The position numbers and the translations under genes were made by a program. A stretch of DNA of 64,000 bases from Meconema thalassinum. Its lineage: Eukaryota; Arthropoda; Insecta; Orthoptera; Tettigoniidae. Shown one piece after another: positions 54,510 through 64,000 of the stretch (within the stretch, counting starts at the first letter, position 1; every line of letters starts with the position of its first letter). The notes beneath the pieces are model-generated. The model searched no databases, was not told where the DNA came from, and saw only the letters and a list, made by a program, of their open reading frames with translations. Location: contig OX336388.2 of NCBI GenBank assembly GCA_946902985.2, positions 131,442,346 to 131,506,345 of the forward strand. The letters are read 5' to 3'.

Positions 54510-55230
54510 AATTATTAAAACAGTATGCACTGTCATTCACACACTACACAAACAAACACCGCCCTGTCCTTCACATGACAGGTCCTCTCCCTTATGACAC
54601 CGGGAGGAACATCACTCTTGCGCCACCAAACCCTGGCCATCACGACATAATCAGCTCGGTACCTGAGCTCCCCCTCCGGATCAACACACGACCCCACAGA
54701 GGCTAATTAACATCTTCCCCCACAAAGGCACGCCCGCCTCAGAAGATGACAGTACAACACATTACCAAAACATAAATACACATTCGACACAAGGTAGGGC
54801 ACCCACCAAGCGTCACACACACCCTAGTGCACGTGGTTCACCTTCCAATCACACAACACAGACAAACACAATCCCGAAAATTTCTCTAACTGGCGTTACC
54901 ACAGACTACAGACGTCTCTAACTAACAACGTGTGTCACCTTCCACTAACGTTCACCATTCAAATACCGGGTGACACTTCATGACCACACTCAAATCGAAC
55001 CCATGATGCTTCAACGCACCACTGTCATCATACGTTCCCAAAACATTAACTTCACGAAGCTACTTAAAATCTCAAAATTCACAACCTCCTCGACTAACAA
55101 CACGTGTCTGTATCTCACCAAATGCTAACGCCAATAAAATTCCTCCCAGAATATCAACACTAAATTATTCAGAATTACAAATCACAGCAGTGACAGATGT
55201 TACATCTCAAAAGGCACGAAGCAATTAAAA
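54510..55230. other. LARD interior, non-coding
   Basis: AC-rich, without recognisable coding or repeats. Confidence 0.5.
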
Positions 55231-55475
55231 TCTTCAAAATAAGTAAAAATGTAGACTTTCACGACCGGCGTTGAAATAGGAATCTCCGTTTCGCTGGCTT
55301 ATAGGTCGTGTTCCAAGGACATTTTGTCGTCCTGACGTTTCGCTGAATACTGCGTTCAGCATGTTCACAGGTTACATAAAGCGAGGTAAAACAAGTAAAC
55401 AGAAGATATATAAATAGTCAACAACCCACACATAGAGGCTACCATAGCAACGGCGTACCACATAAAAGTAATGCA

Positions 55476-56641
55476 TCAAGGACAGGGCTGCTCGTCTGTT
55501 GCATCTTCTCGTCTACGACGGTCAATAAGGGCAGGCTTGAGGGGATTAAGGACTGGAAGCCAAGCTCTGTTCACACGTTCTGCTTCCTCCTTAAGATTGA
55601 AGCTGTTAGTATGCTTCAGGATTTCAATGGCCTCCCTTTGTAGCCTGGCATGATAAGACACCGTGGTGGACAGAACTTCGGTGTCTCCATATCTTATATC
55701 GTGACCTGCAAGTAGCGAGTGTGCTGCTACAGTGGATTTATCTGTTTGTCCCAGCTGGCTGTGTCGTTCGTGCTCCTTGAGGCGAGTGGCAATACTTCTT
55801 TTCGTTGTTCCAATATATACTTGGCCACAATCACACGGGATTTTATAAACCCCTGCCGCGGTATGAGGATGTCGCTTATCTTTAGCGGACCTAAACATGT
55901 CCTTAATTTTTCGTGTAGGCCTGTATATGGTCTTTATATCATGGGACTCGAGTAGCCTCCCTATTCTGTCCGTGACCTTTTTTATATATGGAAGAAAAGC
56001 TCTAGCCAGGGGCTGCTTGTCTCCAATTACTCTTGTAGTTGGACGTCTCGGATGGAGTGCTCGCTGGATATCTTTCTGGCTGTACCCATTCGCGCATAAG
56101 GCCTCGTTGAGGTGTTCAATTTCTTGTTTTAGGCACTGCTTATCACAAATTCTTTTAGCGCGGTCAGCCAGTGTTTTTATAACTCCGTATTTCTGTCGTG
56201 GGTGGTGGTTGGACGTCTTATGTAGATATCGGTCAGTATGGGTCGGCTTACGGTAAACTGTATGTCCCAAAGTTAGATCAGCGGTCTTCGTTACCATAAC
56301 GTCGAGAAACGCGATTTTCTGTTCATTTTCTAACTCCATGGTAAACTGAATGTTCGAGTTCTGGCTGTTAAGATGTTGTAAAAACAGATTTAATTGATCT
56401 TTACCATGGCCCCATATTACAAAGGTATCGTCCACGTATCGTAGCCACACTTTAGGTTTCAAAGGTGCGGTCTCTAGTGCTATTTGTTCAAATTGTTCCA
56501 TGAAGAAATTCGCGATCACCGGACTAAGGGGACTGCCCATGGCGACGCCATCAATTTGTTCATAGAAATCACCCTTCCACAGGAAATAGCTAGCGGTGAG
56601 GCAGTGGCGGAATAAGGCGGTGATATCATCAGGAAAAATCC
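55476..56641 (-). CDS. Penelope RT/GIY-YIG fragment, left arm
   Basis: The minus-strand frame is 420 codons from 56738, but the first about 33 codons are antisense spacer; real element coding begins near 56641 ('FPDDITALFRHCLTASYF'). It holds the RT catalytic 'RYVDDTFVIWG', 'IAFLDVMV', 'HTVYRKPTHTDRYLH', and the C-terminal GIY-YIG nuclease ('GVYKIPCDCGQVYIGTTKRS', 'RLKEHERH'). Upstream RT blocks are absent, so it cannot be active on its own. One visible difference from the right arm is AMGSPL against ALGSPL. Confidence 0.85.
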
Positions 56642-58200
56642 GCAAACTACTGAGAGATCCTACCAACCGGATTCTTCGTGAAACAAACGGCCTGATCAAG
56701 GTATCTTCGCTACCTGAAAACGTAAAGAAGGTAACCACCAGAAGTGAAGCTTTACCACCAAGACTTTATGGTTTACCAAAAATACACAAAGGTAATGTTC
56801 CTCTTCGTCCTATCGTGAGTGCTATTGGATCACCAACTTATAGCATTGCCAAACATTTAGCTACCTTACTTCAACCACATATCGGCGGTACACAGTCGTT
56901 CGTCAAAAATTCCGGCCATTTCATTGAAAAATTGAAAACTATTCATCTAGAAGCTGGTGACTTACTAGTAAGTTTTGACGTGGTCTCTCTTTTCACGAAA
57001 GTACCTATAAAGGTAGCCCTGGAGTACATCGCACGGATTTTTCCTGATGATATCACCGCCTTATTCCGCCACTGCCTCACCGCTAGCTATTTCCTGTGGA
57101 AGGGTGATTTCTATGAACAAATTGATGGCGTCGCCTTGGGCAGTCCCCTTAGTCCGGTGATCGCGAATTTCTTCATGGAACAATTTGAACAAATAGCACT
57201 AGAGACCGCACCTTTGAAACCTAAAGTGTGGCTACGATACGTGGACGATACCTTTGTAATATGGGGCCATGGTAAAGATCAATTAAATCTGTTTTTACAA
57301 CATCTTAACAGCCAGAACTCGAACATTCAGTTTACCATGGAGTTAGAAAATGAACAGAAAATCGCGTTTCTCGACGTTATGGTAACGAAGACCGCTGATC
57401 TAACTTTGGGACATACAGTTTACCGTAAGCCGACCCATACTGACCGATATCTACATAAGACGTCCAACCACCACCCACGACAGAAATACGGAGTCATAAA
57501 AACACTGGCTGACCGCGCTAAAAGAATTTGTGATAAGCAGTGCCTAAAACAAGAAATTGAACACCTCAACGAGGCCTTATGCGCGAATGGGTACAGCCAG
57601 AAAGATATCCAGCGAGCACTCCATCCGAGACGTCCAACTACAAGAGTAATTGGAGACAAGCAGCCCCTGGCTAGAGCTTTTCTTCCATATATAAAAAAGG
57701 TCACGGACAGAATAGGGAGGCTACTCGAGTCCCATGATATAAAGACCATATACAGGCCTACACGAAAAATTAAGGACATGTTTAGGTCCGCTAAAGATAA
57801 GCGACATCCTCATACCGCGGCAGGGGTTTATAAAATCCCGTGTGATTGTGGCCAAGTATATATTGGAACAACGAAAAGAAGTATTGCCACTCGCCTCAAG
57901 GAGCACGAACGACACAGCCAGCTGGGACAAACAGATAAATCCACTGTAGCAGCACACTCGCTACTTGCAGGTCACGATATAAGATATGGAGACACCGAAG
58001 TTCTGTCCACCACGGTGTCTTATCATGCCAGGCTACAAAGGGAGGCCATTGAAATCCTGAAGCATACTAACAGCTTCAATCTTAAGGAGGAAGCAGAACG
58101 TGTGAACAGAGCTTGGCTTCCAGTCCTTAATCCCCTCAAGCCTGCCCTTATTGACCGTCGTAGACGAGAAGATGCAACAGACGAGCAGCCCTGTCCTTGA
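56596..58200 (+). CDS. Penelope RT/GIY-YIG fragment, right arm (longer copy)
   Basis: The frame is 534 codons; the first about 15 codons lie in the inverted left arm and are not native. From about 56642 it encodes the Penelope-like RT: 'PRLYGLPKIHKGNVPLRPIVS' (near residue 55), 'LLVSFDVVSLFTKVP' (near 122), 'GSPLSPVIANFFME', the catalytic 'YVDD' (near 215), then 'FLDVMVTK' and 'RKPTHTDRYLH'. The GIY-YIG endonuclease follows ('GVYKIPCDCGQVYIG' near 410, 'RLKEHERH') and the stop is at 58198-58200. Such RTs prime at nicks or telomere-like ends; full-length proteins in this family are usually 700-800 residues, so about 250 N-terminal residues are missing. The rest is open and well conserved, which suggests recent insertion. 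Confidence 0.88.
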   Translation: MRQWRNKAVISSGKIRKLLRDPTNRILRETNGLIKVSSLPENVKKVTTRSEALPPRLYGLPKIHKGNVPLRPIVSAIGSPTYSIAKHLATLLQPHIGGTQSFVKNSGHFIEKLKTIHLEAGDLLVSFDVVSLFTKVPIKVALEYIARIFPDDITALFRHCLTASYFLWKGDFYEQIDGVALGSPLSPVIANFFMEQFEQIALETAPLKPKVWLRYVDDTFVIWGHGKDQLNLFLQHLNSQNSNIQFTMELENEQKIAFLDVMVTKTADLTLGHTVYRKPTHTDRYLHKTSNHHPRQKYGVIKTLADRAKRICDKQCLKQEIEHLNEALCANGYSQKDIQRALHPRRPTTRVIGDKQPLARAFLPYIKKVTDRIGRLLESHDIKTIYRPTRKIKDMFRSAKDKRHPHTAAGVYKIPCDCGQVYIGTTKRSIATRLKEHERHSQLGQTDKSTVAAHSLLAGHDIRYGDTEVLSTTVSYHARLQREAIEILKHTNSFNLKEEAERVNRAWLPVLNPLKPALIDRRRREDATDEQPCP

Positions 58201-58415
58201 TGCATTACTTTTATGTGGTACGCCGTTGCTATGGTAGCCTCTATGTGTGGGTTGTTGACTATTTATATATCTTCTGTTTACTTGTTTTACCTCGCTTTAT
58301 GTAACCTGTGAACATGCTGAACGCAGTATTCAGCGAAACGTCAGGACGACAAAATGTCCTTGGAACACGACCTATAAGCCCGCGAAACGGAGATTCCTAT
58401 TTCTTCAAAATAAGT

Positions 58416-61400
58416 CCATAAATCCAGCTCTCCCCAAACTACATTGGAACCTCGCCCCCCCAAAAAACTGCCAAACTACCAACACTCTATTACTCAGAGA
58501 ACTTAAATTATTTTTACCACCAAACATGATTACTCCAGTAACTACCCAGGACACTAACTGTCACTAAGGCTCACAATCGATCAGAACATCCGGTGGCAAC
58601 AGCCAAACTCACACACACCCGAGGTGACGGGGCTACACAAAATTTTAACGAACCCAGAACCTTTCAGAGTTGAGACTACAACAGAGACCCTAGCGGTCTA
58701 ACAGATCAAGGCTGCAAGTTATAAATAACTAACCAACTAATGCACTGAAGCACCCTCAAGTGAAAACTCCAGAATCAAAATATCAAAATATGCATGAACG
58801 CCTAAAACAGCTGATTGTGAAGTGAACACACCCAAGCTAACGGGAGTCTACATGAAATCTCACGAACCTACAACCCTTCAGAAATGCGACCACAATAGAA
58901 AAACCTAGCCGCCTAACAGCAAGAAACTGCAAGTTATGAATAACTAACGAACCAGCCTATTTCAATGCCATCGCAAACAAAACACTGCAACCTCAAAAAA
59001 TCTCAAAATCAGACTAGTGAACACAGCAGCTGACATACGACAGCTCAGCATGCCACCGCAGGATATCTCCCTAAAGGAAAACTTTCACCAACCGAACTAC
59101 CAAATAACCCTTTTTTTATATACCAAAAATCAACAAGTATTCCCAGAGCTAGCAACTTCATCACTGGAACTCGAACACAGGACTCCAGTTCCTAACATTC
59201 ATCCAACATCCATCACACATCCTTCTCAAACATCTCATTATAAGATTTAACCACCCACGACAATAACCCGTTACTTTCAATTATGCAAATTAGCAATCGT
59301 ACAAATATCATGAACACAAAATACCCTATGGTATAGAAACACTTACCGACAGCTCAGCAATTGTGGCCCGACTCTCCATACTAACTGGACGAGTGGCTTC
59401 TAAATACCCAAAAAAAATTGGCCTGTCACCGAGATAACTAAGTCCCATACCTCCAGTCACTCGACTCGGGCAAATACTATATACACCCTGCCCGGGCCCA
59501 ATCACGATGGTACTCACACCCCAAATTAAATGGACTCCTGACAGTAGATCCCCATACGAAGCACATCTGCATAATAGGTCCATTTTCAAAATGCAACTAA
59601 TACAACTAATATAAAATTAATAATAATCCATCTTACGTTACTGGCAATTAGGCCTCAATTACTCCCACCCAAATTCAAATTGCAAACTTACATCAATTCT
59701 TTCACACATGAGTAATTCATTCAATCAACAGGAGGAAAAAAAATTTAGAAGGACTACAGAAGAAAATAAATTTTGACATCAAAGGAAAACCAGTTCGATC
59801 CCTAGTCAGGACAGCAATAAAAATCGCATCTCACACACTCTTTCATCCTGAACACAATCAACCACAGAAATACATTCATACCTCCACCAGACATAAGTGC
59901 TCCCTTCCCTGAACAATCCTAAAATTCCCCATTTACAACAGTATGTTAGTATTCGGATCGTCAAGACACTATAACGCCAACGGAGTATCAACTCACGTGA
60001 GGACCTGATAAAACAACCCGTAGTTGTAGCCCTGAAATCACAGTTCTCCTTACATCGTAGAAAAACGTCCTAAAACGAAAGACACGAATCGGGGGAAAAT
60101 ATTTATTTACACCCTAAATGAGATGCGACGTGAAGGTGACTGCCTCCCAGAAATATCCCACTTAGTAAGTCACTCAACGAAAAACACACTAAGATACTGA
60201 ATATTAAAGCCATTTAATACTTGACTAATTTAGATGACAATCTAACCTTAAAATCCCATGTCACAACAAGACAATTTACTCCCCCCCCCAATTACTAGGC
60301 AAACTTAAACATAAATCAAACATACGTAAACACTCACCTGATTCATTTATACTGAATTAGCACACACGCAATTCGACACTTAACATCATTCAAAACACAA
60401 TTACCGAACGTACATATAGACAGCAATTCGACCATTTTCCAGAATTAATTTAACGCAGAACAAGTTGACAATACCAAATTTTAATACTCTCACGGTCCAA
60501 TTTAATTTGACAGAACTACCAACAGTGAAATAATTAACCTCCAGCTAAAGAAATGACAACAAAACTTGAAATGTTTGGCCTAATGAACAGCTGACAACTA
60601 CCAATAATACCTCACACGTATTATGCACAGCGAATTGCAGAATTTCAGCCTTACATCACCAACAATTATTAAGAATAATTACAGATTTACCCCCAAGGAA
60701 CCTGCTGATGATAAATCCACACACGCAATTCACATTTTCACTGACATCAGTTGTATAAAATAATAACTTGTCACAGTCGCCGCCATGATAGTTCAAAATC
60801 ACTACGTGATTCAACAGGCGTGCACTAAACGCACATCAAAACAGACACTAAGTTATTCTTACTGGAAATACAAGTTTATCAATTTCAGCCTATTTTCAAG
60901 AGAATTTAAAACGTTACTAATTTAAATTTTTACCAAAACTACTTCCAATCAGACAAACATTTCATTCTTTCCAAACACGTGACACAATTTGTCAAAACAA
61001 CACTTCCCGAGGTGTACATTTAGCACAGGCGCAGTAAAATTGAGCTGGACTATTTCCTACAAGAAACAGAATGAATTTACAACCACCCCAAAACCATACA
61101 AACAGCATATCAAAACTCACCACGTGTGAAATTCATACGGCCGGTCAACTCGTCAATCTGGCAACGCAGCACGGCCATATTATTACAGCAGTCCTGAATT
61201 TCGTTCAGCGCACTTGGACTGTCACTTACAGCTATCTTCTCGTCAAACAGCTGACGATATGAATTTCTCATTTGGTCTTCGGTGTACACAGCAGGTTATT
61301 TTGCATGAAATCAAATCACAACATGTATTAGGTTCTGCTCTAATAACTAGCCTACCTATTGGAGAAAAGATTAGTAAGGAGGAGGGCCCAATCTACATTA

Positions 61401-61484
61401 ATTAAGTTACTGAATTTAATTTTAATTAATTACTGCAATCAGTCAATAGGAAGGATTGTTTACTAATGGCAAGATCACAGAACA
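58416..61484. other. LARD interior, non-coding
   Basis: About 3 kb of AC-rich, T-poor (on the plus strand) sequence. No frame above 90 codons and no recognised domain. In element orientation this is the leader downstream of the primer site. Confidence 0.55.
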
Positions 61485-61502
61485 AACCATGCTCTGCTAC
61501 CA
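61484..61502 (-). promoter_or_regulatory. tRNA-iMet primer-binding site
   Basis: On the minus strand, one base after the 5' LTR, lies TGGTAGCAGAGCATGGTTT. From memory the insect initiator tRNA-Met 3' end is ...AAACCTTGCTCTGCTA plus CCA, so the match is 18 of 19 with one mismatch. The position and start (TGG) are as expected for an LTR retrotransposon and set the element's orientation. Confidence 0.82.
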
Positions 61503-61503
61503 C

Positions 61504-63211
61504 TGTAACAGTGCTCTCATCCCCCCCTTCCCTATTCGATAACTCAAGATGTGATAATAATAATAATAATATTAGCATATCAAAATTATCATATAATTAC
61601 TCGCTAGGTCAGCTGAGTTCACAGCAAATAAAACCTAGGAGTGAATGTTCCGATTTGCTTGGTTTTCAAGAACACCCTCATTTGATTTAGGAAAAGAGAT
61701 TAGGCGGGACGAAACCAATGTCAAGACCAGCTTGTTGAGTAGAAGGCTGGATGCGTACCTCAGCAGGCCGTATTAAATTGACCCTGCCAAAGATGAAGAA
61801 GAAAAGGGGAATAATCTTCCTAGTGACTTCATGCAATAAATAATATGACAAATCAAAATAGCTAACATGTATTGAACATTAAGATCAAACAAATTACAAG
61901 ATAAACCTTCCACCACTAAAATTAACCATCTGACAAATATGATCTAATTAAACACCAATGAATCACTTAACCTAAACAAACCAGACACTTGCCCGCTTGG
62001 CAAAATTACTTTTCCCCATCATACGATTAATAGAATTACAGAATTGAGGGTAGTTTCACCCGCAAGGATACAAGGAAAATAACAACATGAGATTTAGGCC
62101 TGGTGCCGTTTCACAAACAAATTGCATAAAGCAACAAACGCGTTCCTTAGTGAACGAAAGCGTCTGAGAAACTTCAGAGTCCGGCACTGACTGTCTTCTG
62201 AAGCCTATCTGACCAAAGTTAAAACCCACGAGGTTCCCATCCAGCTAACCGGAAATAGGGCAATAATAACCCACCCTGCAGTAATTACATAAAAGGCACC
62301 ACCAAATTGTACAAACCCTTCCAAAATATTACATACTAAAAATAATAATGTCAGTCCGCTTAAAATACGGTCCACCGTCACATGGCCTTAACGACATAGC
62401 AAAAGACACAGTTTAATGTTCCATCGAACGGTTGCCCCTTTTAACAAATTGAGTTCATACCACCATTTCAGCCCTCCGGAGAACTGCCCTCAGTTCCCCG
62501 GAGGCGATCGCTTAAGAGCCCTTCCGTCAGCAAGGTTCCTCTCGTCCTGTCTTTTGAGTCACAGATTCCACCCTTGTATATCAGCGTACCCCCCCACCAC
62601 AACCCTCCAGTAGTACCAACTGCGACCAGTCGCTCAACCGGCCAAAACAAAGCCAGAGTTCAAGGTCTTGAGTGGGTACTACAGAATATCAGCCCATACA
62701 GGTTACTGCGTAGAAACCTTCTAGGAGTCGAGGCGTTACACAATGTCCTTTGTAAGATTTTTCTCAGAATAAGAGCTTGGCGAATGAAGCTGACAGTAAA
62801 TGTTCGCTTTTCCAATGTTTGCAGACACAAAGCTCGATTTATCTCCCTTTACAAGTGTCTATCACGATAAGCCTATAAGTGACAGGACACACAAAGGCAC
62901 AAATCCTGGCAGAAGGCTTGGCGAATGAAACTGACAGGAAATGTTCACCTTTCAAAAGTTCACGGATCAAAGCTTGACTTATCCCTCTTTTCCATTTGCG
63001 ATAAACCTTTAGATGACAGCACACACAAAGGCACAAATCATGGCAGAAAGGGCTAGGCGATCCCATTTCACCAGTAGCCAGGCGCCAACTTGGTGAATGG
63101 AATTCTCAGAAGAGCCCTGGTGTATGCTCTCATGATAATCTGGCCAGACCTGGAGCTCCTGCGGCGTCTCGAAGATAAGATGAACATGTACCGATTTGCA
63201 AAATTGGTACA
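61504..63211 (-). repeat. LTR (5' LTR in element orientation)
   Basis: 1708 bp, nearly identical to 51324-53029 and with the same ~141-bp internal duplication. As the 5' LTR on the minus strand it should contain the element's promoter; I could not pick out a convincing TATA/initiator pair. Confidence 0.9.
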
Positions 63212-63277
63212 GATTTCAGAAACGGTAAATCAAAGGAATGAATACTCAAATAGTATAATTTCATAAATATCGAATAA

Positions 63278-63640
63278 ACCGACAGTCGTGGCTACGCTGG
63301 CTAAAGCGCCGCGTTAGGTCATGGGGCCAAGCTCTCTGCTGACTCGGTAGACGCGTGGGTTCGAGCCCCACCGTCGGCCGTCCTTGAAATGGTTTTCCGT
63401 GGTTTCCCCATTTTCAACACCAGGCAAATGCTGGGACGGTACCTTCTGACAGGCCACGGCCGCTTCCTTCCACATCCTTGCCCAGTTTCATTCACCATCA
63501 TTCATTTCATCTCTCGTTAACTCCTCTCATGAGGTTGGCGTCAGGAAGGGCATCCGGCCGTAAAAACTAACGCCACAAAGACTTCATCGCATCTCATCCC
63601 CGACCCCGTTGGAAAACGGGAATAATAAGGGGTAGACATA
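63278..63640 (+). repeat. SINE A copy, full length with 16-bp TSD
   Basis: Flanked by 'cataaatatcgaataa' (63262-63277) and 'cataaataccgaataa' (63641-63656), one mismatch. The head 'accgacagtcgtggctacgctggctaaagc', B-box 'gggttcgagcccc', core and 3' module are complete; length 363 bp. This copy defines the family. Confidence 0.92.
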
Positions 63641-63756
63641 CATAAATACCGAATAACTGAATGACATTATCAGTGACAAATTGCATTCTAATTTCTTAAA
63701 TATCAATATTTGTAAGAAGTGTTAGATTTGCAAAACCTATTAGGGATAGTGTGGTT

Positions 63757-63792
63757 TATGAACATGCGAGATTTCTCGCACGGGTCGTCTAG
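63757..63792 (+). mobile_element. Helitron 3' terminus
   Basis: A perfect 7-bp hairpin 'tgcgaga-tt-tctcgca' (63765-63780) is followed by 'cgggtcgtCTAG' and T. The 5' end is not identified; it could lie to the left of the LTR element, which would make the LTR element an insertion in a Helitron. Confidence 0.5.
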
Positions 63793-63914
63793 TTAATAAA
63801 TATTAATTCAAAAACTGGTTAATTACAAACAAGCTCAAGTTTCTAATTAATAAAAAAACTTAGAAGTTTAAGAACTAGGCCTACAGCAATAACTCATTTT
63901 TAAAAATTTCTCTC

Positions 63915-63987
63915 CGTATCTCGCGACCCCCCATGACACATCTTGCGACCCTCCAGGGTGTCGCGACCCACCGGTTGAGAACCCCTG
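63915..63987 (-). mobile_element. hAT-type terminus
   Basis: On the minus strand it reads CAGGGGTTCTCAACCGGTGG followed by three spaced 'GGGTCGC(G/A)A' repeats. This is the common layout of hAT ends: CAGGG-type tip and subterminal repeats. The other end and the 8-bp TSD are not found. Confidence 0.6.
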
Positions 63988-64000
63988 ATTTAGACTATCA

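Larger units (their letters stand above)
55245..58401. mobile_element. Penelope-like element, head-to-head inverted duplicate
   Basis: The whole 3157-bp unit is bounded by one 14-bp TSD, 'tcttcaaaataagt' (55231-55244 and 58402-58415). The left arm (55245-56641, minus strand) and right arm (57035-58401, plus strand) are nearly identical inverted copies of about 1.37-1.40 kb. A 393-bp spacer (56642-57034) belongs to the longer right copy. Both copies are 5'-truncated, keep the RT C-terminal half and the GIY-YIG endonuclease, and end in the element's 3' sequence pointing outward. Confidence 0.9.
51324..63211 (-). mobile_element. LARD-type LTR retrotransposon, 11.9 kb, minus strand
   Basis: Two 1.7-kb direct repeats (51324-53029 and 61504-63211), nearly identical over their length, start TGTAACAG and end TTGGTACA. 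They are flanked by the 5-bp duplication 'gattt' (51319-51323, 63212-63216). On the minus strand the primer site and polypurine tract are in the right places (separate entries). The 8.5-kb interior has no gag, protease, RT or integrase. After removing a SINE and a Penelope insertion, about 5 kb of non-coding AC-rich sequence remains. That combination defines a large retrotransposon derivative, mobilised by another element's proteins. Host: this insect genome; it is not a gene. Confidence 0.88.

Noticed and set aside
55476..56738. A distinct N-terminal domain on the left Penelope frame
   Set aside because: Codons before about 56641 are the antisense of the right copy's spacer; they are not a protein domain.
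51324..63211. The two 1.7-kb repeats as a simple segmental duplication
   Set aside because: TG..CA tips, 5-bp TSD, primer site and purine tract in the correct positions fit an LTR element much better.

Overview
This window is eukaryotic, intergenic and extremely rich in repeats. I find no complete host gene and only one weak candidate for a host exon (around 40186-40329). tRNA-derived SINEs with A- and B-box heads, an RTE-like LINE, a Penelope-like element with a GIY-YIG domain, mariner relatives, Helitrons, an LTR element primed by tRNA-iMet and many microsatellites together point to an insect. The SINE cores (ending in phrases such as 'ggttttccgtggtttccc') resemble repeats I associate with large polyneopteran genomes (cockroach, cricket or stick-insect type). 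That taxonomic placement is inference only.

Layout. 1-5.1 kb: a long tRNA-SINE family (here 'SINE C') in both orientations. One copy is split by a TTA-flanked Harbinger-like element and by a TA-flanked foldback element. 5.2-10.2 kb: Helitron ends, a SINE, and about 3.8 kb of AT-rich DNA that I cannot assign. 10.7-15.9 kb: a nearly full-length RTE-like LINE on the minus strand whose ORF is cut by a SINE with an 11-bp target-site duplication (TSD), then a 5'-truncated sister copy. 16.4-17.6 kb: a 1.17-kb near-perfect palindrome. 17.8-20.1 kb: SINE cluster and a second LINE family interrupted by a palindromic mariner relic. 20.7-22.7 kb: Helitron containing twelve ~162-bp repeats. 23.2-24.4 kb: SINE E and an internally deleted mariner with intact ends. 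25.7-31.4 kb: SINEs, a small Helitron, a LINE fragment carrying a palindromic Penelope-like insertion, and a repeat with shared ends but a private interior. 32.0-37.25 kb: about 80 copies of a 64-65-bp satellite with higher-order structure, which appears to be an expanded segment of a hAT-like dispersed repeat. 37.3-51.3 kb: SINEs, a second large Helitron with ~127-bp repeats and a pogo/Tigger fossil, and a Tigger-like element. 51.3-63.2 kb: an 11.9-kb LTR element on the minus strand with 1.7-kb LTRs, 5-bp TSD, iMet primer site and purine tract but no gag-pol. It is therefore a non-autonomous LARD-type element, and it carries a SINE and a 3.16-kb inverted-duplicate Penelope element. 63.2-64 kb: a SINE with 16-bp TSD, a Helitron 3' end and a hAT-type terminus.

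The elements do not form a cooperating gene system. The interest is in the stratigraphy: who inserted into whom can be read from TSDs, palindromic (inverted-duplicate) forms recur in four unrelated element types, and a satellite can be traced to a transposon. All family assignments were made by reading motifs by eye; no database or alignment was run.
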